DNA from: Hyperoodon ampullatus
Lineage: Eukaryota > Chordata > Mammalia > Artiodactyla > Ziphiidae
Direction of reading: 5' to 3'
DNA: 64,000 bases
NCBI GenBank assembly: GCA_949752795.1
Contig: CATKHW010000549.1
Span: 310,001 to 374,000, forward strand
Shown: positions 51,932-64,000 of the stretch, piece by piece
Layout of the letters: each line of letters opens with the position of its first letter
How positions within the stretch are numbered: position 1 is the stretch's first letter
The notes under the pieces: model-generated
What the model was told of the DNA's origin: nothing
Database searches by the model: none
Seen by the model: only the letters and a program-made list of their open reading frames with translations
Position numbers and translations under genes: made by a program

Positions 51932-53670
51932 AAGATATCACTTATGAAGATCCTGTAAACATGGCTACACTTGAACTGAGTTAGGAAAGAGAACAGTGTC
52001 TCACATTTAGAAAACACTCTTATGCCTGCTTAAGGGGGAAGGAGAGGTGGGGTGATGCATAAAACCCGAGTTTGATATAAGCACAGGTTCCGTTCCAAAA
52101 ACCAACTATGGAATAGACAAGACATACAACTTCCTCAGTGAAAGGGACTCAAAATCCCATATTTCCCGCAGAGGAATATATCTGACTAGTAAGAATCTTA
52201 AAACCTATGTATTGATATGTCTCCGTAAGGGAATCAAGTGTGTCTAAACTGGCATATAAATCTCAGCGAGGATCAGTTCAAACCCACTATAAAAAGGAAT
52301 TTCAAAAACAAAACAAAAAAACTGGGAAATTCTTTACAATTCCTTCAGGGTCTCTGATGAAACCTGTAATGACCCTAACTACAACGACAGCTGGATGTGG
52401 CATAAGGCTGGACACTTCGGACTGAGAGGATTGGTGAGATTGGGTGAGCAATTGCAGACCCTTTAAAGCAATAATGCATGGCACCCATTCCATGGGTCCC
52501 AACTCTCCAGGTTAAAGGGAATATTACTACAGCTATAACATGTACGGGAAACCTAGAGAACGGACACACTGTGAATACGAAAGGTTTCTAAAACTCAACG
52601 AATAGTCCCTCTCCTGGTGCTCCGGTTTGACTTTCCATCTGCTTTACTATCAACCTCCCAACTTGGAGAGACAGCCCCTTTAACCTCCTGGTTCGCACAG
52701 GTTGCCAATTTGGCAGAGGATGAAAGGGAAGAGGGAGAACCAATGAGAGAGTAGCTGTTAGGCATTTGGACGGGCACATATCACTCTAATTTACCGGTAG
52801 GAAGAAGAATAAACCAAAGTCTCATCCACCCAACGGGAACCAGCATAGGTCCTGAACCAAAATTTTGGACATGCGGTCAGCTCACAAAAAACGAGTTGAA
52901 AAATGGAGCTCAGGGGCACAGCAATTCACAAACTGGCCGAGTAATAAAGGACAACTATCGTCCAAAAATCTGTTGAGGGAAGGCAACGAGGCGGACTTGA
53001 AAGCGAGGCAGAATAGCAGGAAACAGATTTCAAGAGGTACGTTGGAATCACCTTTAAAGCACAGGAAGAGGGGCACAACTTTGACAATGATGCACTTGGC
53101 CAAAAACGACGTATGCGTTTTCTCCTGAATATATACTGGAGAAAACGCATACGCCCTTTTTGGCCAAGCAAGCAAGTGGGCAATGCAAATCTGCACTACA
53201 AAGAGGTATCATTTCCCACTGGTCAAAAGGGACATCCACAAAATGTGTAAAAACCAGAAAGGCAAGACAGGCCCTGGAGAACAGGGAGCCTTGTTATGCT
53301 TATGGGCGGGATGTACATTGCCAACTACCTCTCTGGAGGAGTGCCTTGTGTTCCCTAAAACAAGTAAACTACAGAGCTTCAGAGCCAAGGGCACTTCCAG
53401 TCTAGGGAATATACCTTGGGAAAACTGAAAATCAATAAGACAGAGCCACCCCAAAATTTAGGGCTGCACTGCTTACAAGGACCTCAACTTGGGTCCACCT
53501 TAAATATCCCAGGAAATATAAAAATGGTTCAAAAAATTGTGGTACTTACGTACGATGGAATATCCCTCAGCCATGAAATCAATGTCATAAGACCAGTAGC
53601 AGCAAAATGGGTGGATTCAGGTACGATGATTCTAAGTGAAATAAGTCACAGAGAAAAAGAAACTTATCAT
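51932..53670 (+). repeat. Satellite unit 22
   Basis: Palindrome at 53,095-53,168 with four mismatched pairs, two of them near the centre (CCTGAATATATACTGG). The 3,478-bp dimer duplication begins inside it, near 52,775. The first L1 frame reads through because the TGA is TTA. Confidence 0.95.
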
Positions 53671-56252
53671 AAGATATCACTTATGAAGATCCTTTAAACA
53701 TGGCTACACTTGAACTGAGTTAGGAAAGAGGACAGTGTCTCACATTTAGAAAACACTCTTATGCCTGCTTAATGGGGAAGGAGAGGTGGGGTGATGCATA
53801 AAACCAGAGTTTGATATAAGCACAGGTACCGTTCCAAAAACCAACTATGGAATAGACAAGACCTAAACCTTCCTCAGTGAAAGGGACTCAAAACCCCATA
53901 TTTCCCGCAGAGGAATATATCTGACTAGTAAGAATCTTAAAACCTATGTACTGATATGTCTCTGTAAGGGAATCAAGTGTGTCCAGACTGGCATAAACAT
54001 GGCAGCGAGAATCAGCTCAAACCCACTATAAAAAGGAATTTCAAAAATAAAACAAAACAACTGGGAAATTCTTTTCAATTCCTTCAGGGTCTCTGATGAA
54101 ACCTGGAATGACCCTATCTACAAGGACAGCTGGATGTGGCATAAGGCTGGACACTTGGGACTGAGAGGATTGGTGAGATTGGGTGAGCAAATGCAGACCC
54201 TTTAAAGCAATAATGCATGGCACACAATCCATGGGTCCCAACTCTCCAGGTTGAAGGGAATATTACTACATTTATAACACGTACGGGAAACCTAGAGAAC
54301 GGACACACTGTGAATACGAAAGGTTTCTAAAACTCAACGAATAGTCCCTCTCCTGGTGCTCCGGTTTGACTTTCCATCTGCTTTACTATCAACCTCCCAA
54401 CTTGGAGAGACAGCCCCTTTAACCTCCTGGTTCGCACAGGTTGCCAATTTGGCAGAGGATGAAAGGGAAGAGGGAGAACCAATTAGAGAGTAGCTGTTAG
54501 GCATTTGAACGGGCACATATCACTGTAATTTCCCGGCAGGAAGAAGAATTAACCAAAGTCTCAGCCACCCACCGGGAACCAGTATAGGTCCTGAACCAAA
54601 ATTTTGGACTTGCGGTCAGCTCACCGAAAACGAGTTGAAAAATGGAGGTCAGGGAAACAGCAATTCACAAACTGGCCGAGTAATAAAGGACAACTATCGT
54701 CCAAAAATCTGTTGAGGGAAGGCAACGAGGCGGACTTGAAAGCGAGGCAGAATAGCAGGAAACAGATTTCAAGAGGTACGTTGGAATCACCTTTAAAGCA
54801 CAGGAAGAGGGGCACAACTTCGACAATGATGCACTTGGCCAAAAAGGGCGTATGCGTTTTCTCCTGAATATATTCAGGAGAAAACGCATACGCCCTTTTT
54901 GGCCAAGCAAGCAAGCGGGCAATGCAAATCTGCACTACAAAGAAGTATCACTTCCCACCGGTCAAAAGGGACATCCACAAAATGTGTAAAAACCAGAAAG
55001 GCAAGACAGGCCCAGGAGAAGAGGGAGCCTTGTTATGCTGATGGGCGGGATGTAAATTGCCAACTGCCTCTCTGGAGGAGTACATTGTGTTCCCTAAAAC
55101 AAGTAAAGAACACAGCTACAGAGCCAAGGGCACTTCCAGTCTAGGGAATATACCTTGGGAAAACTGAAAATCAATAAGACAGAGCCACCCCAAAATTTAG
55201 GGCTGCACTGCTTACAAGGACCTCAACTTCGGTACACCTTAAATATCCCAGGAAATATAAAAATGGTTCAAAAAATTGTGGTACTTACGTACGATGGAAT
55301 ATCCCTCAGCCATGAAATCAATGACATAAGACCAGTAGCAGCAAAATGGGTGGATTCAGGTACGATGATTCTAAGTGAAATAAGTCACACAGAAAAAGAA
55401 ACTTATCATAAGATATCACTTATGAAGATCCTGTAAACATGGCTACACTTGAACTGAGTTAGGAAAGAGAACAGTGTCTCACATTTAGAAAACATTCTTA
55501 TGCCTGCTTAAGGGGGAAAGAGAGGTGGGGTGATGCATAAAACCAGAGTTTGATATAAGCACAGGTACCATTCCAAAAACCAACTATGGAATAGACAAGA
55601 CCTACACCTTTCTCAGTGAAAGGGACTCAAAACACCATATTTCCCACAGAGGAATATATCTGACTAGTAAGAATCTTAAAACCTATGTATTGATATGTCT
55701 CCGTAAGGGAATCAAGTGTGTCTAGACTGGCATAAACATGGCAGTGAGAATCAGCTCAAACCCAGTATAAAAAGGAATTTCAAAAACAAAACAAAAAAAC
55801 TGGGAAATTCTTTACAATTCCTTCAGGGTCTCTGATGAAACCTGGAATGACCCTATCTACAATGAGAGCTGGATGTGGCATAAGGCTGGACACTTGGGAC
55901 TGAGAGGATTGGTGAGATTGGGTCAACAAATGCAGACCCTTTAAAGCAATAATGCATGGCACCCATTCCATGCTTCCCAACTCTCCAGGTTGAAGGGAAT
56001 ATTACTACAGTTATAACATGTACGGGAAACCTAGAGAACGGACACACTGTGAATACGAAAGGTTTCTAAAACTCAACGAATAGTCCCTCTCCTGGTGCTC
56101 CGGTTTGACTTTCCACCTGCTTTACTATCAACCTCCCAACTTGGAGAGACAGCCCCTTTAACCTCCTGGTTCGCACAGTTTGCCAATTTGGCAGAGGATG
56201 AAAGGGAAGAGGGAGAACCAATGAGAGAGTAGCTGTTAGGCATTTGGACGGC
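52775..56252 (+). repeat. Two-unit higher-order block, copy 1 (3,478 bp)
   Basis: Rare variants recur 3,478 bp later, exactly two unit lengths: TTTACCGGTAGGAAG (52,790 and 56,268), AAACGACG and ATATACTGG in the palindrome, and GAGGTCAGGGAAACAGC (54,646 and 58,124). I counted 20 or more single-base differences, so this duplication looks older than the 10,429-bp one. Edges are approximate. Confidence 0.93.
53671..55409 (+). repeat. Satellite unit 23
   Basis: Perfect palindrome at 54,834-54,907. It carries GAGGTCAGGGAAACAGC in place of the usual GAGCTCAGGGGCACAGC. Confidence 0.95.
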
Positions 56253-57148
56253 CACATATCACTCTAATTTACCGGTAGGAAGAAGAATAAACCAAAGTCT
56301 CATCCACCCAACGGGAACCAGCATAGGTCCTGAACCAAAATTTTGGACATGCGGTCAGCTCACAAAAAACGAGTTTAAAAATGGAGCTCAGGGGCACAGC
56401 AATTCACAAACTGGCCGAGTAATAAAGGACAACTATCGTCCAAAAATCTGTTGAGGGAAGGCAACGAGGCGGACTTGAAAGCGAGGCAGAATAGCAGGAA
56501 ACAGATTTCAAGAGGTACGTTGGAATCGCCTTTAAAGCACAGGAAGAGGGGCACAACTTTGACAATGATGCACTTGGCCAAAAACGACGTATGCGTTTTC
56601 TCCTGAATATATACTGGAGAAAACGCATACGCCCTTTTTGGCCAAGCAAGCAAGCGGGCAATGCAAATCTGCACTACAAAGAGGTATCATTTCCCACTGG
56701 TCAAAAGGGACATCCACAAAATGTGTAAAAACCAGAAAGGCAAGACAGGCCCTGGAGAACAGGGAGCCTTGTTATGCTTATGGGCGGGATGTACATTGCC
56801 AACTACCTCTCTGGAGGAGTGCCTTGTGTTCCCTAAAACAAGTAAACTACAGAGCTTCAGAGCCAAGGGCACTTCCAGTCTAGGGAATATACCTTGGGAA
56901 AACTGAAAATCAATAAGACAGAGCCACCCCAAAATTTAGGGCTGCACTGCTTAAAAGGACCTCAACTTGGGTCCACCTTAAATATCCCAGGAAATATAAA
57001 AATGGTTCAAAAAATTGTGGTACTTACGTACGATGGAATATCCCTCAGCCATGAAATCAATGTCATAAGACCAGTAGCAGCAAAATGGGTGGATTCAGGT
57101 ACGATGATTCTAAGTGAAATAAGTCACAGAGAAAAAGAAACTTATCAT
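55410..57148 (+). repeat. Satellite unit 24
   Basis: Palindrome at 56,573-56,646 with the same four mismatches as unit 22. The first part of the unit matches unit 26 and, from about 56,253, the rest matches unit 22, so the dimer joint lies here. Confidence 0.95.
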
Positions 57149-59730
57149 AAGATATCACTTATGAAGATCCTGTAAACATGGCTACACTTGAACTGAGTTA
57201 GGAAAGAGAACAGTGTCTCACATTTAGAAAACACTCTTATGCCTGCTTAAGGGGGAAGGAGAGGTGGGGTGATGCATAAAACCAGAGTTTGATATAAGCA
57301 CAGGTACCGTTCCAAAAACCAACTATGGAATAGACAAGACCTACACCTTCCTCAGTGAAAGGGACTCAAAACCCCATATTTCCCGCAGAGGAATATATCT
57401 GACTAGTAAGAATCTTAAAACCTATGTATTGATATGTCTCTGTAAGGGAATCAAGTGTGTCTAGACTGGCATAAACATGGCAGCGAGAATCAGCTCAAAC
57501 CCACTATAAAAAGGAATTTCAAAAATAAAACAAAACAACTGGGAAATTCTTTTCAATTCCTTCAGGGTCTCTGATGAAACCTGGAATGACCCTATCTACA
57601 AGGACAGCTGGATGTGGCATAAGGCTGGACACTTGGGACTGAGAGGATTGGTGAGATTGGGTGAGCAAATGCAGACGCTTTAAAGCAATAATGCATGGCA
57701 CACATTCCATGGGTCCCAACTCTCCAGGTTGAAGGGAATATTACTACATTTATAACATGTACGGGAAACCTAGAGAACGGACACACTGTGAATACGAAAG
57801 GTTTCTAAAACTCAACGAATAGTCTCTCTCCTGGTGCTCCGGTTTGACTTTCCATCTGCTTTATTATCAACCTCCCAACTTGGAGAGACAGCCCCTTTAA
57901 CCTCCTGGTTCGCACAGGTTGCCAATTTGGCAGAGGATGAAAGGGAAGAGGGAGAACCAATGAGAGAGTAGCTGTTAGGCATTTGGACGGGCACATATCA
58001 CTGTAATTTCCCGGCAGGAAGAAGAATTAACCAAAGTCTCAGCCACCCACCGGGAACCAGTATAGGTCCTGAACCAAAATTTTGGACTTGCGGTCAGCTC
58101 ACCGAAAACGAGTTGAAAAATGGAGGTCAGGGAAACAGCAATTCACAAACTGGCCGAGTAATAAAGGACAACTATCGTCCAAAAATCTGTTGAGGGAAGG
58201 CAACGAGGCGGACTTGAAAGCGAGGCAGAATAGCAGGAAACAGATTTCAAGAGGTACGTTGGAATCACCTTTAAAGCACAGGAAGAGGGGCACAACTTCG
58301 ACAATGATGCACTTGGCCAAAAAGGGCGTATGCGTTTTCTCCTGAATATATTCAGGAGAAAACGCATACGCCCTTTTTGGCCAAGCAAGCAAGCGGGCAA
58401 TGCAAATCTGCACTACAAAGAAGTATCACTTCCCACCGGTCAAAAGGGACATCCACAAAATGTGTAAAAACCAGAAAGGCAAGACAGGCCCAGGAGAAGA
58501 GGGAGCCTTGTTATGCTGATGGGCGGGATGTAAATTGCCAACTGCCTCTCTGGAGGAGTACATTGTGTTCCCTAAAACAAGTAAAGAACACAGCTACAGA
58601 GCCAAGGGCACTTCCAGTCTAGGGAATATACCTTGGGAAAACTGAAAATCAATAAGACAGAGCCACCCCAAAATTTAGGGCTGCACTGCTTACAAGGACC
58701 TCAACTTCGGTACACCTTAAATATCCCAGGAAATATAAAAATGGTTCAAAAAATTGTGGTACTTACGTACGATGGAATACCCCTCAGCCATGAAATCAAT
58801 GACATAAGACCAGTAGCAGCAAAATGGGTGGATTCAGGTACGATGATTCTAAGTGAAATAAGTCACACAGAAAAAGAAACTTATCATAAGATATCACTTA
58901 TGAAGATCCTGTAAACATGGCTACACTTGAACTGAGTTAGGAAAGAGAACAGTGTCTCACATTTAGAAAACATTCTTATGCCTGCTTAAGGGGGAAAGAG
59001 AGGTGGGGTGATGCATAAAACCAGAGTTTGATATAAGCACAGGTACCATTCCAAAAACCAACTATGGAATAGACAAGACCTACACCTTTCTCAGTGAAAG
59101 GGACTCAAAACACCATATTTCCCGCAGAGGAATATATCTGACTAGTAAGAATCTTAAAACCTATGTATTGATATGTCTCCGTAAGGGAATCAAGTGTGTC
59201 TAGACTGGCATAAACATGGCAGCGAGAATCAGCTCAAACCCACTATAAAAAGGAATTTCAAAAACAAAACAAAAAAACTGGGAAATTCTTTACAATTCCT
59301 TCAGGGTCTCTGATGAAACCTGGAATGACCCTATCTACAATGAGAGCTGGATGTGGCATAAGGCTGGACACTTGGGACTGAGAGGATTGGTGAGATTGGG
59401 TCAACAAATGCAGACCCTTTAAAGCAATAATGCATGGCACCCATTCCATGCTTCCCAACTCTCCAGGTTGAAGGGAATATTACTACAGATATAACATGTA
59501 CGGGAAACCTAGAGAACGGACACACTGTGAATACGAAAGGTTTCTAAAACTCAACGAATAGTCCCTCTCCTGGTGCTCCGGTTTGACTTTCCACCTGCTT
59601 TACTATCAACCTCCCAACTTGGAGAGACAGCCCCTTTAACCTCCTGGTTCGCACAGGTTGCCAATTTGGCAGAGGATGAAAGGGAAGAGGGAGAACCAAT
59701 TAGAGAGTAGCTGTTAGGCATTTGGACGGG
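56253..59730 (+). repeat. Two-unit higher-order block, copy 2 (3,478 bp)
   Basis: Tandem partner of 52,775-56,252. Clear identity holds to about 59,648; beyond that CGCACAGGTTGCC and CCAATTAGAGAG differ from the left copy, so the exact end is uncertain. Confidence 0.93.
57149..58887 (+). repeat. Satellite unit 25
   Basis: Copy of unit 23, with a perfect palindrome at 58,312-58,385. Confidence 0.95.
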
Positions 59731-60626
59731 CACATATCACTGTAATTTCCCGGCAGCAAGAAGAATTAACCAAAGCTTCAGCCCCCCACCGGGAACCAGC
59801 ATAGGTCCTGAAGCAAAATTTTGGACTTGCGGTCAGCTCACGAAAAACGAGTTGAAAAATGGAGCTCAGGGGCACAGCAATTCACAAACTGGCCGAGTAA
59901 TAAAGGACAACTATCGTCCAGAAATCTGTTGAGGGAAGGCAACGAGGCGGACTTGAAAGCGAGGCAGAATAGCAGGAAAGAGATTTCAAGAGGTACGTTG
60001 GAATCACCTTTAAAGCACAGAAAGAGGGGCAGAACTTCGACAATGATGCTCTTGGCCAAAAAGGGCGTATGCGATTCCTCCTGAATATATTCAGGAGAAA
60101 ACGCATACGCCCTTTTTGGCCAAGCAAGCAAGCGGGCAATGCAAATCTGCACTACAAAGAAGTATCACTTCCCACCGGTCAAAAGGGACATCCACAATAT
60201 GTGTAAAAACCAGAAAGGCAAGACAGGCCCTGGAGAATAGGGAGCCTTGTTATGCTGATGGGCGGGACGTAAATTGCCAACTGCCTCTCTGGAGGAGTAC
60301 ATTGTGTTCCCTAAAACAAGTAATGAACAGAGCTACAGAGCCAAGGGCACATCCAGTCTACGGAATATATCTTGGGAAAACTGAAAATCAATAAGACAGA
60401 GCCACCCCAAAATTTAGGGCTGCACTGCTTACAAGGACCTCAACTTGGGTACACCTTAAATATCCCAGGAAATATTAAAATGGTTCAAAAAATTATGGTA
60501 CTTACGTACGATGGAATATCCCTCAGCCATGAAATCAATGTCATAAGACCAGTAGCAGCAAAATGGGTGGATTCAGGTACGATGATTCTAAGTGAAATAA
60601 GTCACACAGAAAAAGAAACTTATCAT
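58888..60626 (+). repeat. Satellite unit 26
   Basis: Copy of unit 24 up to about 59,650, then distinct. Palindrome at 60,051-60,124 with two mismatches (GCGATTCCTCC in the left arm). Confidence 0.95.
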
Positions 60627-62364
60627 AAGATATCACTTATGAAGATCCTGTAAACATGGCTACACTTGAACTGAGTTAGGAAAGAGAACAGTGTCTCACA
60701 TTTAGAAAACACTCTTATGCCTGCTTAAGGGGGAAGGAGAGGTGGGGTGATGCATAAAACCAGAGTTTGATATAAGCACAGGTACCGTTCCAAAAACCAA
60801 CTATGGAATAGACAAGACCTACAACTTCCTCAGTGAAAGGGACTCAAAACCCCATATTTCCCGCAGAGGAATATATCTGACTAGTAAGAATCTTAAAACC
60901 TATGTATTGATATGTCTCCATAAGGGAATCAAGTGTGTCTAGACTGGCATAAACATGGCAGCGAGAATCAGCTCAAACCCACTATAAAAAGGAATTTCAA
61001 AAACAAAACAAAAAAACTGGGAAATTCTTTACAATTCCTTCAGGGTCTCTGATGAAACCTGGAATGACCCTATCTACAACGACAGCTGGATGTGGCATAA
61101 GGCTGGACACTTGGGACTCAGAGGATTGGTGAGATTGGGTGAGCAAATGCAGACCCTTTAAAGCAATAATGCATGGCACCCATTCCATAGGTCCCAACTC
61201 TCCAGGTTGAAGGGAATATTACTACAGTTATAACATGTATGGGAAACCTAGAGAACGGACCCAATGTGAATATGAATGGATTGTAAAACTCAACGAATAG
61301 TCCCTCTCCTGGTGCTCCGGTTTGACTTTCCATCTGCTTTCCTATCAACCTCCCAACTTGGAGAGACAGCCCCTTTAACCTCCTGCTTCGCACAGCTTGC
61401 TAAATAGGCAGGGGATGAAAGGGAAGAGGGAGAACCAATGAGGGAGTAGCTGTTAGGCATTTGGACGGGCACATATCACTGTAATTTCCCGGCAGGAAGA
61501 GGAATTAACCGAAGTCTCAGCCCCCCACCGGGAACCAGCATAGGTCCTGAACCAAAATTTTGGACTTGCGGTCAGCTCACGAAAAACGAGTTGAAAAATT
61601 GAGCTCAGGGGCACAGCAATTCACAAACTGGCCGAGTAATAAAGGACAACTATCGTCCAAAAATCTGTTGAGGGAAGGCAACGAGGCGGACTTGAAAGTG
61701 AGGCAGAATAGCAGGAAACAGATTTCAAGAGGTACGCTGGAATCGCCTTTAAAGCACAGGAAGAGGGGCTCAACTTCGACTATGATGCACTTGGCCAAAA
61801 AGGGCGTATGCGTTTTCTCCTGAATATATTCAGGAGAAAACGCATACACCCTTTTTCACCAAGCAAGAAAGCGGGCAATGCAAATCTGCACTACAAAGAA
61901 GTATCACTTCCCACCGGTCAAAAGGGACATCCACAAAATGTGTAAAAACCAGAAAGGCAAGACAGGCCCTGGAGAATAGGGAGCATTGTTATGCTGATGG
62001 GCGGGATGTAAATTTCCAACTGCCTCTCTGGAGGAGTACATTGTGTTCCCTAAAACAAGTAAAGAACAGAGCTACAGAGCCAAGGGCACTTCCAGTCTAG
62101 GGAATATACCTTGGGTAAACTGAAAATCAATAAGACAGAGCCACCCCAAAATTAAGGCTGCACTGCTTACAAGGACCTCAACTTGGGTACACCTTAAATA
62201 TCCCAGGAAATATAAAAATGGTTCAAAAAATTTTGGTACTTACATACGATGGAATATCCCTCAGCCATGAAATCAATGTCATAAGACCAGTAGCAGCAAA
62301 ATGGGTGGATTCAGGTACGATGATTCTAAGTGAAATAAGTCACACAGAAAAAGAAACTTATCAT
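60627..62364 (+). repeat. Satellite unit 27
   Basis: Palindrome at 61,790-61,863 with three mismatches, all in the right arm (ATACACCC and TTTTTCACC). The stretch 61,260-61,410 carries many private changes. Confidence 0.95.
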
Positions 62365-64000
62365 AAGATATCACTTATGAAGATCCTGTAAACATGGCTA
62401 CACTTGAACTGAGTTAGGAAAGAGAACAGTGTCTCACATTTAGAAAACACTCTTATGCCTGCTTAAGGAGGAAGGAGAGGTGGGGTGATGCATAAAACCA
62501 GAGTTTGATATAAGCACAGGTACCGTTCCAAAATCCAACTATGGAATAGACAAGACCTACACCTTCCTCAGTGAAAGGGACTCAAAACCCCATATTTCCC
62601 GAAGAGGAATATATCTGACTAGTAAGAATCTTAAAACCTATGTACTGATATGTCTCCGTAAGGGAATCAAGTGTGTCTAGACTGGCATAAACATGGCAGC
62701 GAGAATCAGCTCAAACCCACTATAAAGAGGAATTTAAAAACAAAACAAAAAAACTGGGAAATTCTTTACAATTCCTTCAGGGTCTCTGATGAAACTTGGA
62801 ATGACCCTATCTACAACGACAGCTGGATGTGGCATAAGGCTGGACACTTGGGACTGAGAGGATTGGTGAGATTGGGTGAGCAAATGCAGACACTTTAAAG
62901 CAATAATGCCTGGCACCCATTCCATGGGACCCAACTCTCCTGGTTGAAGGGAATATTACTACAGTTATAACATGTACGGGAAACCTAGAGAACGGACACA
63001 CTGTGAATACGAAAGGTTTCTAAAACTCAACGAATATTCCCTCACCTGGTGCTCCGGTTTGACTTTCCATCCGCTTTACTATCAATCTCCCAACTTGGAG
63101 AGACAGCCCCTTTAACCTCCTGGTTTGAACAGGTTGCCAATTTGGCAGAGGATGAAAGGGAAGAGGGAGAACTAATGAGAGAGTAGCTGTTAGGCATTTG
63201 GACGGGCACATATCACTCTAACTTCCCAGCAGGAAGAAGAATTAACCAAAGTCTCAGCCCCCCACCGGGAACCAGCATAGGTCCTGAACCAAAATTTTGG
63301 ACGTGCGGTCAGCTCACCAAAAATGAGTTGAAAAATGGAGCTCAGGGGCACAGCAATTCACAAACTGGCTGAGAAATAAAGGACAACTATCGTCCAAAAA
63401 TCTGTTGAGGGAAGGCAACGAGGCAGACTTGAAAGCGAAGCAGAATAGCAGGAAACAGATTTCAAGAGGTACGTTGGAATCGCCTTTAAAGCACAGGAAG
63501 AGGGGCACAACTTCGACAATGATGCACTTGGCCAAAAAGGGCGTATGTGTTTTCTCCTGAATATATTCAGAAGAAAACGCATATGCCCTTTTTGGCCAAG
63601 CAAGCAAGCGGGCAATGCAAATCCGCACTACAAAGAAGTATCACTTCCCACTGGTCAAAAGGGACATCCACAAAATGTGTAAAAACCAGAAAGGCAAGAC
63701 AGGCCCTGGAGAACAGGGAGCCTTGTTATGCTGATGGGCGGGATGTAAATTGCCAACTGCCTCTCTGGAGGAGTACATTGTGTTCCCTAAAACAAGTACA
63801 GAACAGAGCTACAGAGCCAAGGGCACTTCCAGTCTAGGGAATATACCTTGGGAAAACTGAAAATCAATAAGACAGAGCCACCCCAATATTTAGGGCTGCA
63901 CTGCTTACAAGGACCTCAACTTGGGTACACCTTAAATATCCCAGGAAATATAAAAATGGTTCAAAAAATTGTGGTACTTATGTACGATGGAATATCCCTC
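62365..64000 (+). repeat. Satellite unit 28 (cut by window end)
   Basis: About 1,636 bases of a unit. Palindrome at 63,527-63,600 with three mismatches. The array clearly continues past the window. Confidence 0.95.

Larger units (their letters stand above)
15424..64000 (+). repeat. ~1,739-bp L1-derived satellite array (probably common cetacean satellite)
   Basis: The anchor AAGATATCAC recurs at 15,427, 17,167, 18,905, 20,644 and so on to 62,365, with spacings of 1,736-1,740 bp and all units in the same orientation. The strand given is the sense strand of the included L1. Unit layout from the anchor: L1 ORF2 end 1-27, L1 3' UTR and A-rich tail to ~390, unassigned segment to ~1163, palindrome 1164-1237, L1 ORF2 C-terminal homology ~1252 to the end. 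The unit length and L1 content match what I remember of the common cetacean satellite; that identification rests on memory, not on a search. No CENP-B box, rRNA, tRNA or intact gene was found in the unit. Confidence 0.93.

Noticed and set aside
15424..64000. CENP-B box in the satellite unit
   Set aside because: I checked TTCG and CGGG occurrences on both strands of the consensus unit and none fits NTTCGNNNNANNCGGGN. A motif scan of every unit would be decisive.
15424..64000. Endogenous virus or intact transposon
   Set aside because: The only recognisable element is the truncated L1 tail. There are no LTRs, and no reverse transcriptase, protease, capsid or envelope motifs.

Overview
This window holds no protein-coding or RNA gene that I can support. 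It is eukaryotic tandem-repeat DNA, most likely cetacean heterochromatin. The evidence is a ~1,739-bp satellite whose unit carries a 5'-truncated LINE-1 (C-terminal end of ORF2, a 3' UTR of the cetartiodactyl type, and an A-rich tail). From memory, the 'common cetacean satellite' has units of about 1.74-1.76 kb in baleen whales and several other families and about 1.58 kb in dolphins and relatives, and a 1998 paper by Kapitonov and colleagues described L1 as a basic unit of cetacean satellites. The unit length here fits the longer class, so a non-delphinoid whale is my best guess. The repeat structure is read directly from the sequence; the species group is inference.

Region 1 (1 to ~15,423) is a minisatellite of roughly 630 copies of a 24/25-bp unit, strongly G-rich over C on the plus strand. 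It has several layers of higher-order duplication: a ~3.9-kb block present twice in tandem (5,091-8,960 and 8,961-12,945), a 1,081-bp block present twice (12.13-14.29 kb), and smaller 172-, 75- and 25-bp duplications.

Region 2 (15,424 to 64,000) is a head-to-tail array of 28 satellite units (27 complete, the last cut by the window end), with spacing of 1,736-1,740 bp. Counting each unit from its AAGATATCAC anchor, positions 1-27 are the end of the L1 ORF2 homology, ~28-390 the L1 3' UTR and A-rich tail, ~391-1163 a segment I could not assign, 1164-1237 a 74-bp inverted repeat that is a perfect palindrome in five units, and ~1252 to the end the L1 ORF2 C-terminal homology in three successive frames. 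The first unit and most of the second, next to the minisatellite, are a divergent subfamily; the rest are homogenised.

Two recent array expansions are visible: a six-unit block of 10,429 bp duplicated in tandem (about 27.4-37.8 and 37.8-48.2 kb, about 13 substitutions noticed and no length change), and a two-unit block of 3,478 bp (about 52.8-56.2 and 56.2-59.7 kb, with 20 or more differences). The strongest biological lead is the 74-bp palindrome repeated every 1.74 kb in an array where I find no CENP-B box.
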